12,998 bases of DNA from an uncultured Clostridia bacterium (GCA_937881285.1 CALGEU010000085.1:1-12998); one strand, 5' to 3'; shown: positions 5,420 through 12,337, numbered from the stretch's first letter. A program made the numbers and translations. Notes: generated by a model from the sequence alone, not told the origin.

Positions 5420-7600
5420 TCAACGTCGATACTTGTATTTTCGTTCCTTTGAAGAAGTAGTAGTCTTTGTTTTCTTGCTAGGCACACGCGTTTTTTTGTT
5501 TTCGACAACCACATTCGTCGTGGGCGGATTATCGGAATTGCTTTTGCGTTTTCTAACTGCCTTTACGATAAAGGCAATGTTTTTTGCCAAAAACAAAGCA
5601 ATTATCGCGCCGACGATTATCATTCCGATAATCTTCAATGCTTTCAAGAAATCGCTGTTCTTGAACCAATTCCAAATCTTTTCGACAGCCCCCAAAAACT
5701 CATCAACGATGTGTTCACCGGGCGTAAGTTCCACATCAGGAGCTTTTACTCCCGAAATGACATCAACAGGCGTGTGCATAACCGCAAGCGTGTGATATTC
5801 CGATTCGCCTTTGAATGTCATAGTTATGATGTTGAAATCAAGGAACACGGTTTCTTGTGCCAAATATGAATCTTCGGATTTTTTAGTATCTTTTCCATCC
5901 GTATATAATCTTTTAATAGGACGTGAAGTATAATCGGATACAGCAAATCTAAACAAATACGGAACATCATTTTTTTCGTAGCTTGAATTGCAAAAAGCTT
6001 TGAAATTCTCGACATCGTATTCGTTTATAAGCAAATCGGAAGACAATGTGCCAGATTGAAGCTGTTCCTTAAACACTTCTTCAAAAGGTTTTACATTAGT
6101 GTGATTTTCGTCCAATGCTTCGTCTTTTGGATAACTCCAACCATATTGAGTAAGTTTATCCCACCAAGAGCCATATTCCGAATTCCAAGACTTCAAATCA
6201 AAAGTATCTTCAAGATTTGTTCTAACTTTGTTTAATCCGACGGAAATGCCTTTTTGCGAACGTTCGGAATCAACTTCATTCACAAACAATTCAGCAGGCA
6301 AATTTCTCGACGTATGCCACGGTACGTAATTTGAAGATTTATAATTCAATATATAATCTCTCATTACCGACGATGTTACATCACCTGCGACGGTTTGTTT
6401 GTTTATAACATTAAACGAACCATAATCAGTATAAGACGGACTATAAAAGACAAACGGCAGAAAAGTACAATTGTTAAAAACAGTCCTAATTTCCGAAGAA
6501 TTTATTCCTGTAACTTTTGAATATGAACGAATGTTATACCCCCAATCATACTCGATTTTATCCAAAGTTCCGTTTCCATCGGAAACATATGTCTTAAAAT
6601 CTCCGTAATAAAGAGCATAATCAAACGAACTATCATAATAGCTGCCTTTACTCGTATTTGCCGAAAGCGTATAATGATTTCTTGAAAGTGCTTGATTATA
6701 AAAGTCTTGATTTGACGTTACCAAAATCGGCGCAGTCTTGCACTCATACCATTGCGCATAAATTTCCCAAAGGCTACCATACTCGTCTAAAACGCGTTGC
6801 GGTATGCCAAAATACACGGAACTTACATTGTTATGATGATATGCACCTGCACTCGATACGCCCGTCAAATAACTAGTCTGATAGACTTTTATATCAAGCG
6901 TTTCAAGTTTTTCCGCCACACAAGTGAATGTAGAATCATTGTCGCCGTTCTCGCCATACGTAGCCATATAACCGCTACATTTGAACGTACGCCCGATATT
7001 TTTATCGAACGTCACATCGCTTTTATCCGTTTTCAAATAAATACCTGCAATGTCATAGCGACGGCAACCGTATTTTTCCGCATAGGCGTTGGCAAGATTG
7101 AAAAGTTTTTGTTGTGGATCTATAACTTTGAATTTGTAGAACAAATTATTATAGTCACCCGTGGACTTCGATACATAGCGAATATGAAAATCTTCATAAT
7201 TCGTTACTTTCTCGCCCTTTTCATCATACGCAACGCCAATACGAACTACGTTTGCGTCTATATCGCTTGAAAAATCAAGTTGTTGCGGATTGTACAAATA
7301 GATATAAAGCGCAAAATTCTTTTGCAAATTTGCGTAATATGAATACCCGTATTCAAGGAATGTATAAAACTGCAATTCTCCGTCTTTTTTTGCAGGATAG
7401 TTTTCCAAGTCAAAGGCATTGCCGTTTACGTCCTTACTGTCATACAAGTCGTCGAAAATAGGCGTACTGTCGAACTTCAAATTTGTTTCGGCATAAGCAA
7501 TGCCATTTTCGACGATATTCAATGACAAAAAAGCCAGCGTAACAAACACAAGCAATGCAACGGGAACTCTTATAGAAAATTTATGATTAATTTTAGCCAT
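5420..7600 (-). CDS. Large exported, C-terminally anchored protein; adsorption-protein candidate
   Basis: The product is 726 aa. A signal peptide spans about residues 1-37 (hydrophobic VALLVFVTLAFLSL, likely cleavage after AYA). A long extracellular region rich in Tyr, Ser and Asn follows, then one helix at about 655-682 and a strongly basic 44-residue tail. Signal peptide plus a C-terminal anchor, just upstream of the assembly ATPase, is the layout of pIII-type adsorption proteins of filamentous phages; no sequence family was recognised. Its ATG shares one base with the TAA of the preceding gene (TAATG), so it is probably translated by coupling. A virion or cell-surface protein is inferred from topology. 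Confidence 0.75.
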   Translation of the reverse strand: MAKINHKFSIRVPVALLVFVTLAFLSLNIVENGIAYAETNLKFDSTPIFDDLYDSKDVNGNAFDLENYPAKKDGELQFYTFLEYGYSYYANLQKNFALYIYLYNPQQLDFSSDIDANVVRIGVAYDEKGEKVTNYEDFHIRYVSKSTGDYNNLFYKFKVIDPQQKLFNLANAYAEKYGCRRYDIAGIYLKTDKSDVTFDKNIGRTFKCSGYMATYGENGDNDSTFTCVAEKLETLDIKVYQTSYLTGVSSAGAYHHNNVSSVYFGIPQRVLDEYGSLWEIYAQWYECKTAPILVTSNQDFYNQALSRNHYTLSANTSKGSYYDSSFDYALYYGDFKTYVSDGNGTLDKIEYDWGYNIRSYSKVTGINSSEIRTVFNNCTFLPFVFYSPSYTDYGSFNVINKQTVAGDVTSSVMRDYILNYKSSNYVPWHTSRNLPAELFVNEVDSERSQKGISVGLNKVRTNLEDTFDLKSWNSEYGSWWDKLTQYGWSYPKDEALDENHTNVKPFEEVFKEQLQSGTLSSDLLINEYDVENFKAFCNSSYEKNDVPYLFRFAVSDYTSRPIKRLYTDGKDTKKSEDSYLAQETVFLDFNIITMTFKGESEYHTLAVMHTPVDVISGVKAPDVELTPGEHIVDEFLGAVEKIWNWFKNSDFLKALKIIGMIIVGAIIALFLAKNIAFIVKAVRKRKSNSDNPPTTNVVVENKKTRVPSKKTKTTTSSKERKYKYRR

Positions 7601-8196
7601 TAGAATATAATTTCCTTTGCATCAAGCGAAATTGATTGTGGATAACGTTTTAAAGTGAAACCTATTTTCACGAACGAATTGATGTCGCCATTGAATGACA
7701 CTGTAATCCAAAACATCGTGGACTTGTAATCGATGTTGCTGTCATCGAAACTTATCGTTGAATCGGGATATAAGCAAGAAAGCATATCGATAACACTATC
7801 GCCTTTTGCCGAAACACAAAATCCAGTATCGTTTTCTTCAATCTCGAAAAAAGAAGAAACATCTTCGGAAGAAGTAAAGAAACAAAGTTTATTATCTTTT
7901 ACATATGAAAAACGCAAGGACGAATCGACATCGATTCTTGCAGTGTATTTCACATTTTCGTCCGAACCCGATGAAACATCGACTTTCAACGGCTTATCTG
8001 CTTTTAAGCCTACGTAATACCCAGTGCCAATCGTATAAATTGTTTTATTGCCAATTTTCACAAATCGGTCGTTCGTTACGGTGCCAGTATCGATGTTTTT
8101 AATAAATACGGCAAAACCTGCTATTGCCCCGAAGAGCAATAGCAGCAACAAAACTATAATGAGCCTTTTCAAAAGAGAAGTCTTACGTTTTGCCAT
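7600..8196 (-). CDS. Membrane-anchored protein, possible virion component
   Basis: The product is 198 aa. A basic N-terminus (MAKRKTSLLKR) and a Leu-rich helix (about 12-31) form a signal anchor, leaving a beta-rich domain outside. It ends PQSISLDAKEIIF, closely resembling PNSLSLDNTAIIF at the end of the neighbouring 297-aa protein. GGTG lies 5-8 nt before the ATG. It is 10 nt downstream of the 297-aa gene and overlaps the 726-aa gene by one base, so the three form one translational unit. No known family was recognised. Confidence 0.75.
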   Translation of the reverse strand: MAKRKTSLLKRLIIVLLLLLLFGAIAGFAVFIKNIDTGTVTNDRFVKIGNKTIYTIGTGYYVGLKADKPLKVDVSSGSDENVKYTARIDVDSSLRFSYVKDNKLCFFTSSEDVSSFFEIEENDTGFCVSAKGDSVIDMLSCLYPDSTISFDDSNIDYKSTMFWITVSFNGDINSFVKIGFTLKRYPQSISLDAKEIIF

Positions 8197-8206
8197 AAAT
8201 CACCTG

Positions 8207-9100
8207 TTAGAAAATGATAGCAGTGTTATCTAAAGACAAAGAATTTGGCGTCATATAAAAATCATTTTCAATCTCTGCTAAAGTACTTCCGTTCACAAGA
8301 ACACGAAGATTCAACATATTTTGACTAATCCAATAATCGTAACTACTACCAAATTCGCCATAATATGGGATAGTATCCATAATCGTTGAACCTTCTGAAC
8401 CATAAATAGAATTCCAACCATCATTACATCTCATCTCCCATTTAATAGTAGGTTGAAGTGTTCCGTCGCCATACGTATAAGTAATTGTTGTTTCGTAAGA
8501 GGAAGCAGTAAAATAACCCGTTCCACCTTGATTTCCTAAACTCCAAGTTACGATATTAGAACTATCACTTTCGTTGACAGCTCTAAAATTGCAACCAATT
8601 ACCTTTTTGTAACACTCTACAGTTGCCGTAGCCTTAACAGAAGGCTTTACGACACAAGCAATCGTTACAATGATTTGTTCGCTGAAATGTTTCTTAAAAG
8701 TAACCGTGGCTTTAAACTTGTTTGAACTATCTTGCGTAACTGTTACATAGTCAGTAACAATTTTGCCAGTCGCCCATTCAGATGATGCATCCTTAAAAGC
8801 GACGCTCCATGCATAACTCAACGAAGATGTGTCTGACGGCGTAACGGTTGCTGTAAGTTCTTTAGTCGTTGTTCCGTCCGCCGCTGTAGTTGCAACGCCC
8901 GATGTCAGCATAATGCCGTTTTCTTCGGTTGCGCTCACCACAATGTCTTCGCTCGACATATCTTTTGATACGTTCAAATCTTCGGTTGAATGGTGCATAC
9001 CGAATACTACTCCGAGAACTGCGCCGAGAACAAGCACTGCACAAAGCACGCTTATTCCGACGATTTGCCACACTTTATTTTTTGAAATGTTTTTTTGCAT
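8207..9100 (-). CDS. Membrane-anchored protein with Ig-like (Big-type) region
   Basis: The product is 297 aa. The N-terminal anchor is at about residues 12-34 (VGISVLCAVLVLGAVLG). Residues of roughly 55-165 have the rhythm of a bacterial Ig-like domain: LTATVTPSD, a Trp, then VTVTQDSSNKFKATVTF and VKATATVE. Such domains are common in phage surface proteins. The C-terminus shares the SLDxxxIIF ending with the next protein. AAGGAG lies 8 nt before the ATG. Likely a virion or surface-exposed component, by inference. Confidence 0.75.
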   Translation of the reverse strand: MQKNISKNKVWQIVGISVLCAVLVLGAVLGVVFGMHHSTEDLNVSKDMSSEDIVVSATEENGIMLTSGVATTAADGTTTKELTATVTPSDTSSLSYAWSVAFKDASSEWATGKIVTDYVTVTQDSSNKFKATVTFKKHFSEQIIVTIACVVKPSVKATATVECYKKVIGCNFRAVNESDSSNIVTWSLGNQGGTGYFTASSYETTITYTYGDGTLQPTIKWEMRCNDGWNSIYGSEGSTIMDTIPYYGEFGSSYDYWISQNMLNLRVLVNGSTLAEIENDFYMTPNSLSLDNTAIIF

Positions 9101-9161
9101 TTTTAACTCCTTATAGTTTTACGGAAATCCGCCGTATCGGCTAATGATTGCCTCTTGACAA

Positions 9162-9389
9162 TCATCCAAAGAATTTATTGTAGAAATTTTGAAAACCTAC
9201 AACCGCACCTTTGAAAAACTCCTTTTGTGACGGTGACAGTGTTTTACCTTGACGTTTGTTATCGCGAACGTATTTTGCGCAAGTTCTCGATGCCTTATCA
9301 GACTTTGCAACGCCAACTTTCCCGTAATCGTCACAGTTTTTTGCGAAGATGGAATAGCCTCATCTTTTGCCTTTTTCGTAAGAATTCAT
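9162..9389 (-). pseudogene. 75-codon gene interrupted by an in-frame TGA at codon 10
   Basis: The ATG at 9389 has AAAGG nine bases upstream. It reads MNSYEKGKR, then TGA (9362..9360), then continues without further stops as GYSIFAKNCDDYGKVGV and on to KTLSPSQKEFFKGAVVGF before TGA at 9164..9162. The downstream part looks like real coding sequence and has no alternative ATG, GTG or TTG in frame. Trp in the other genes is TGG and TGA ends several of them, so a recoded genetic code is unlikely. A recent nonsense mutation, a sequencing error or deliberate readthrough remain possible. The function is unknown. Confidence 0.55.
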
Positions 9390-9416
9390 AATTTACCTTT
9401 GATAAGTTTTGTTTTA

Positions 9417-9443
9417 GCACGCCCCTTTGCGCAAGGGGCGTGC
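9417..9443. other. 11-bp perfect stem-loop related to the origin hairpin
   Basis: GCACGCCCCTT and AAGGGGCGTGC flank a 5-nt loop. No T-run follows on either strand, so it is not a standard terminator. Its stem matches the rep-upstream hairpin (CCACACCCCTT/AAGGGGTGTGG) except for an A-T to G-C swap kept paired on both arms. It lies between the 153-aa gene and the interrupted gene and could be a second origin-like or termination site, or a transcript-processing stem. Confidence 0.6.
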
Positions 9444-9449
9444 AATCTA

Positions 9450-9911
9450 TCACTTGTTAACAGTGACAGTGAGTTGCTTTGCATAACCGCTCATTTCAAA
9501 GATTGAAACTTCTGCGTCGTGCAACGGGGTGATGACGATTTTCGCATACTTTGCATTTTCGGGAATCGTGCCTGCATAGTCTGCGGATTGTGCTTCGCTT
9601 GCAGAAACAAAAGCCTTGTCGGCGTCGAAGAAATACACCTTGTAAGAAACTTCTGCGTTCTCTTGAAGTTTAATCGTAAGACCGTCGGAAGAAATGAAAT
9701 CCTTTGAAACAATGGACGCCGTATTCTTCATAAACGCGCCGTTATCGTCGAGCGCACCAATTTTGTACGCAAGAGAAGAAATCTCTTTCGTTTCATCTTT
9801 CTGCGCGACACGCACGATAGCGTATGTAACACCGCCTATGAGAGCGACGAGCAATACGCAAACAATGATTTTGAAAATCAAATCAAGTTTTCTGCGACTG
9901 ATATTTGCCAC
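9450..9911 (-). CDS. Small membrane-anchored beta-rich protein
   Basis: The product is 153 aa from a GTG start, supported by the leader AAGGGAAAAGGAAAAAG and by repeat copy 4 just upstream. An N-terminal anchor (about 11-34, IFKIIVCVLLVALIGGVTYAI) precedes a domain with VSYKVYFFDADKAFVS and PENAKYAKIVITP. That phrase recalls carbohydrate-binding modules in phage structural proteins; this is recollection, not a search. As the first gene after copy 4, followed by a strong hairpin, it may be abundantly expressed. It is too long for a classical major coat protein. Confidence 0.7.
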   Translation of the reverse strand: MANISRRKLDLIFKIIVCVLLVALIGGVTYAIVRVAQKDETKEISSLAYKIGALDDNGAFMKNTASIVSKDFISSDGLTIKLQENAEVSYKVYFFDADKAFVSASEAQSADYAGTIPENAKYAKIVITPLHDAEVSIFEMSGYAKQLTVTVNK

Positions 9912-9918
9912 AACTTTT

Positions 9919-10015
9919 TCCTTTTCCCTTACCCTGGGAGCTAGGTATTATTTGACCCAGGGCGGTAGCCCCGGTTAGTCACTCAGAAAGTTGGCGCAGC
10001 TGTTAGACGACGTTG
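9919..10015 (-). repeat. Intergenic structured repeat, copy 4
   Basis: It overlaps the last codons of the methyltransferase-like gene and runs to the ribosome site of the 153-aa gene. In the minus-strand RNA, CCGGGGC (9974..9968) pairs with GCCCUGG (9963..9957) through one G-U. Alternatively CCCUGGG (9962..9956) pairs with CCCAGGG (9938..9932). These exclude each other and sit just before AAGGGAAAAGG. The conserved flank GCAGCTGTTAGACGACGTTG matches copy 2 exactly. Confidence 0.85.
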
Positions 10016-10646
10016 ATTCACCCCAAGACAATGCCATTGCTTTTGCAACGCCCCAAAAAGTCTTTGACCGATTCTTCTGCCGATACTTTCCGAAACTGTT
10101 CTTGAATGGCGGATACGTTTCAAACGTATATGTCGGTTCAATCACGCAAGTCGGGCAAACGAACGGCAAACCTTTCAGCCAAAGAAACGTTTTCTTTGAC
10201 ACAGGTTCACCAAAGTAATACGGCTCGATAACTTGCGTCGGTTCGGGCAAATCAAACACTTTCATCGGGACGGGATTTTCAATCGCTATTCTTTCGCAAT
10301 CCGCGTTCCATATTGACAAAAAGAATTCTTTTGCCTTTTTTCCTTTGGCAAAGCGTTCTTCGTCTATCGTGCCACCGCGATAAAGAACGCTTGAACCGGC
10401 TTTGGACAAATACGTACACGGCGGAAAAGCGATTATCATATCCCATTTATCGATTTCGTGTTTTTGTCCGTCACACGTTCGGAACGAACAGTTGCCGTTG
10501 AGCAACGGCGCAACATCGTTCCAAATATGCCATTCGGGATGTTTTCCCGAACAAAATTCCAAGTCGCAAGAATAGACTTCGTGACCAAACTTGCGAAATT
10601 CGATAGTTACTCTTTGCGATTCTTCGCACGCTACTATAATCTTCAT
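9975..10646 (-). CDS. Cytosine-methyltransferase-like protein
   Basis: The product is 223 aa with a Rossmann-type layout: IIVACEESQRVT near residue 3, then EVYSCDLE as the cofactor-acidic strand, WDMIIAFPPCTYLS with the PC catalytic motif of C5-cytosine methyltransferases (about residue 76), and AIENPVP like the ENV motif. It lacks a long target-recognition region, as in short phage forms. The leader AAGGGGTTAAA matches those of rep and the transposase. The last 13 residues (STSSNSCANFLSD) are encoded by repeat copy 4; in copy 2 the same frame lies after the stop, so this tail looks acquired by stop-codon loss. Protecting phage DNA from restriction is a plausible role. Confidence 0.75.
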   Translation of the reverse strand: MKIIVACEESQRVTIEFRKFGHEVYSCDLEFCSGKHPEWHIWNDVAPLLNGNCSFRTCDGQKHEIDKWDMIIAFPPCTYLSKAGSSVLYRGGTIDEERFAKGKKAKEFFLSIWNADCERIAIENPVPMKVFDLPEPTQVIEPYYFGEPVSKKTFLWLKGLPFVCPTCVIEPTYTFETYPPFKNSFGKYRQKNRSKTFWGVAKAMALSWGESTSSNSCANFLSD

Positions 10647-10670
10647 TTTTTAACCCCTTGTAGATTTTGT

Positions 10671-10988
10671 TTATTTCTTCATTTTCGTAGAAACGTATTT
10701 GCGCATTTTGGTTTTAGGAACTACCAAATATGCGTAAGTCTTTTTTGTATTGCTCGGATTGTCGAAAAACCTTACAAGTTCATTCTTCGCACGTTTTGTA
10801 AGTGAAGAAGTATTGTCAACAAATCCGACACTTCCTGTCTTTTTTGCAGGCGTGAGAATAAAAGCGGATAAACCGCGTTTAACACGCCCAACAACCTTCA
10901 AAGAAGATTTGTTGTTTGAGTAATGTTCGCTAGTACAAACACGTACATTCGCTAATTCTTTGTTTTTTGGTTGATAGACACTTGACAT
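10671..10988 (-). CDS. 105-aa basic protein of unknown function
   Basis: The start MSSVYQPKNK at 10988 is chosen because GGTG lies just upstream, as in the 198-aa gene, and because an ATG 34 codons further up falls in a structured untranslated region. The protein is Lys/Arg-rich, ends KMRKYVSTKMKK and has no membrane segment or recognised motif. It lies between rep and the methyltransferase gene. Its roughly 130-nt leader is covered by an opposing promoter-terminator unit, so it may be controlled by an antisense RNA. A regulator or DNA-binding role is only suggested by charge. Confidence 0.65.
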   Translation of the reverse strand: MSSVYQPKNKELANVRVCTSEHYSNNKSSLKVVGRVKRGLSAFILTPAKKTGSVGFVDNTSSLTKRAKNELVRFFDNPSNTKKTYAYLVVPKTKMRKYVSTKMKK

Positions 10989-11011
10989 AAACACCAGCCT
11001 ATATGTATAAT
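10982..11011 (+). promoter_or_regulatory. Perfect-consensus promoter on the + strand
   Basis: TTGACA (10982..10987), an 18-nt spacer and TATAAT (11006..11011) match both hexamers fully. No ORF follows on the + strand before the terminator at 11097..11121, so the product should be a short RNA. Confidence 0.75.
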
Positions 11012-11017
11012 TTAGAT

Positions 11018-11121
11018 ACTGACTATAAACGTCGTCCGACGACAGTGTTAGGGCATGCCCGTGAACACACAAAAAAACTGTTAGTCGCATTTTTTTATCG
11101 TTCGAAAGGACGATTTTTTTT
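11018..11121 (+). ncRNA. Putative ~100-nt antisense/regulatory RNA
   Basis: It is bounded by the consensus promoter and a rho-independent terminator (ATCGT..ACGAT stem 11097..11114, T-run to 11121). Internal hairpins are GTCGT/ACGAC (11031..11043) and GTGTT/AACAC enclosing GGGC/GCCC (11045..11068). It is fully complementary to the leader of the 105-aa gene and stops just short of the 3' end of rep. The size, two hairpins plus terminator and counter-transcription resemble plasmid copy-control RNAs, though those usually oppose the rep leader. Confidence 0.6.
11097..11121 (+). terminator. Terminator of the + strand RNA
   Basis: Stem ATCGT/ACGAT (11097..11101 and 11110..11114) has an 8-nt loop that can tighten with a further C-G, followed by eight T. 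On the minus strand the stem is followed by A residues, so it does not act there; leftward transcripts from rep would read into the 105-aa gene. Confidence 0.7.
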
Positions 11122-11122
11122 A

Positions 11123-12181
11123 TTATTCAAACGGCAACGCCACTTCGCACATCTTGTCAAAGACCGAGAAGAAGTCCTTGCCGTTCTGCTTTTCTTGTTT
11201 TAGTTTCGGAACGTCGTTCCGATATTGCACAAATTCACCAGTTGGAGTGCCGAACTCGTCGATTTGCTTATATAGTCGTATCACGTCCGCTTGCACGTCG
11301 ATATACAATCCGATACGCCGATACAACTGTTCCAAACTGTCAGTTCCGCCATATACCGAACGTTTGTACTTATACCAGTATCGGAGCGGAACGGCACTCG
11401 TGATAACTATCACTTCGCCGTTGAAAACCTTGTTATTAAACCGTGACCGAACGGACGAATTTGTGTTGTTATCGAGCATTTTTAACAAGTCTTCCATTTC
11501 AAACGACGAATCGCGCAAATCATCTAAGATGATTGCTTTTTGCCCGAGATAGTCTTGAAATGGATCATTACTGGCGGACGATATGCAAAAATCCAAACCC
11601 ATTTCGGTAAGCATTTTTTTTGCGTAATACGTCTTTCCGACGCCACCTTTTCCACAAACGAACACGACTTCGATTTTTCTATCAGGCTTTAACAAAGCGT
11701 TTTGGCAATGGATTTCCCACAACTTTTTGAGCTTGTTATAAGCCGTGACTTTCTCGTCGTTCGCAAGCGTATCTATGTACGCTATCATTTGCGCGTAAGA
11801 ATACGTTTCAAAATCTCCAAGTATCTTGCTGTTTGCGACTTCCGTTTGCCAATCGAAGTTGGCAACCACTTCGGACGGCGCGTATTGATGTTTATTCTTT
11901 TGGTCTTCTTGACCGTGTATCAAGTACAAAAGCACATCAGACTTTTTGCCCTTGATTTTGTTGACAAAGTTTTCGGCGACGCCGAACCAATTTGCCACCA
12001 AATCCGACCGAACGCCACATTTCCCGAAGTTGACGTAAATGTGATAGTGCGGACGTGTATCGTCTTTATCGTGCAATATGTACGCCCAATGCTTGATAGT
12101 CGTATGCTCCATACAAACCTTTTGTATATCGACATTCAACTTATCTTCATCGGTTACGATTTCGTAGTGTTTTAATTGCAT
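11123..12181 (-). CDS. rep: Rolling-circle replication initiator, HUH endonuclease plus SF3 helicase
   Basis: The product is 352 aa. The N-terminal domain has WAYILHDKD (32-40), HYHIYV with H45 and H47 as the metal-binding HUH pair, and LYLIHGQED with Y86 as candidate nicking tyrosine, in the style of Rep_2 (pMV158-type) initiators. The C-terminal domain has Walker A GKGGVGKT (177-184), Walker B AIILDD (216-221) and VIVITS (257-262), the superfamily 3 helicase set. This fusion occurs in bacterial plasmids related to the ancestors of CRESS-DNA viruses. It would nick at the adjacent origin and unwind the circle. The leader is AAGGGGTTAAAAAT before the ATG. Pairing with a Zot-like ATPase rather than a phage gII-type Rep is notable. 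Confidence 0.93.
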   Translation of the reverse strand: MQLKHYEIVTDEDKLNVDIQKVCMEHTTIKHWAYILHDKDDTRPHYHIYVNFGKCGVRSDLVANWFGVAENFVNKIKGKKSDVLLYLIHGQEDQKNKHQYAPSEVVANFDWQTEVANSKILGDFETYSYAQMIAYIDTLANDEKVTAYNKLKKLWEIHCQNALLKPDRKIEVVFVCGKGGVGKTYYAKKMLTEMGLDFCISSASNDPFQDYLGQKAIILDDLRDSSFEMEDLLKMLDNNTNSSVRSRFNNKVFNGEVIVITSAVPLRYWYKYKRSVYGGTDSLEQLYRRIGLYIDVQADVIRLYKQIDEFGTPTGEFVQYRNDVPKLKQEKQNGKDFFSVFDKMCEVALPFE

Positions 12182-12200
12182 ATTTTTAACCCCTTTGCAA

Positions 12201-12326
12201 TTTCACCTTTTGCCTTTTTTTCACCTTTTGCCACACCCCTTTGACAAGCCCAAGGGGTGTGGCGCAAATGCTACTGTTTTAAGGTGTTTTTGATGTTCCT
12301 TGTTTCCACCTTTTTCACCTTTTGCC
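12201..12326. repeat. Three iterons TTTCACCTTTTGCC
   Basis: Exact 14-bp copies occur at 12201..12214, 12219..12232 and 12313..12326, with a degenerate copy (TTTCCACCTTTT) near 12303. The first two are 18 bp apart. They flank the stem-loop upstream of rep, so they are probably Rep recognition sites, and they also overlap the rep leader, which would allow autoregulation. Confidence 0.85.
12231..12262. other. Origin stem-loop (candidate double-strand origin)
   Basis: CCACACCCCTT (12231..12241) pairs perfectly with AAGGGGTGTGG (12252..12262) around a 10-nt loop, GGGCTTGTCA on the rep-sense strand. The stem overlaps the second iteron and lies 50 bp before the rep start. Iterons beside a stem-loop upstream of rep is the standard rolling-circle/CRESS origin layout; the nick site would be in the loop. 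The gap between rep and the 58-aa gene is otherwise non-coding. Confidence 0.75.
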
Positions 12327-12337
12327 GAAATTTTAAA

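Noticed and set aside
7635..7643. Perfect DnaA-box match, also at 12360..12368
   Set aside because: The second copy lies mid-gene far from any origin, showing such 9-mers arise by chance; the one near the iterons may be functional but cannot be argued from sequence alone.
9162..9389. Mollicute-type code (TGA = Trp) for the whole element
   Set aside because: Trp codons in Rep, ATPase and methyltransferase are TGG, and TGA serves as a sensible stop for the 30-aa, 726-aa and 78-aa (2739) genes.
9919..10015. Integron attC-like site (GTTAGAC next to a conserved core)
   Set aside because: GTTAGAC fits one box, but the paired attC boxes and an integron integrase are missing, and the stems favour RNA on one strand.
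2739..11090. Homology among the 78-aa, interrupted 75-codon and 105-aa proteins (shared GK-x-L-[ST] and L-T/S-x-x-x-K patterns)
   Set aside because: The matches are only a few residues in lysine-rich proteins; not distinguishable from composition.
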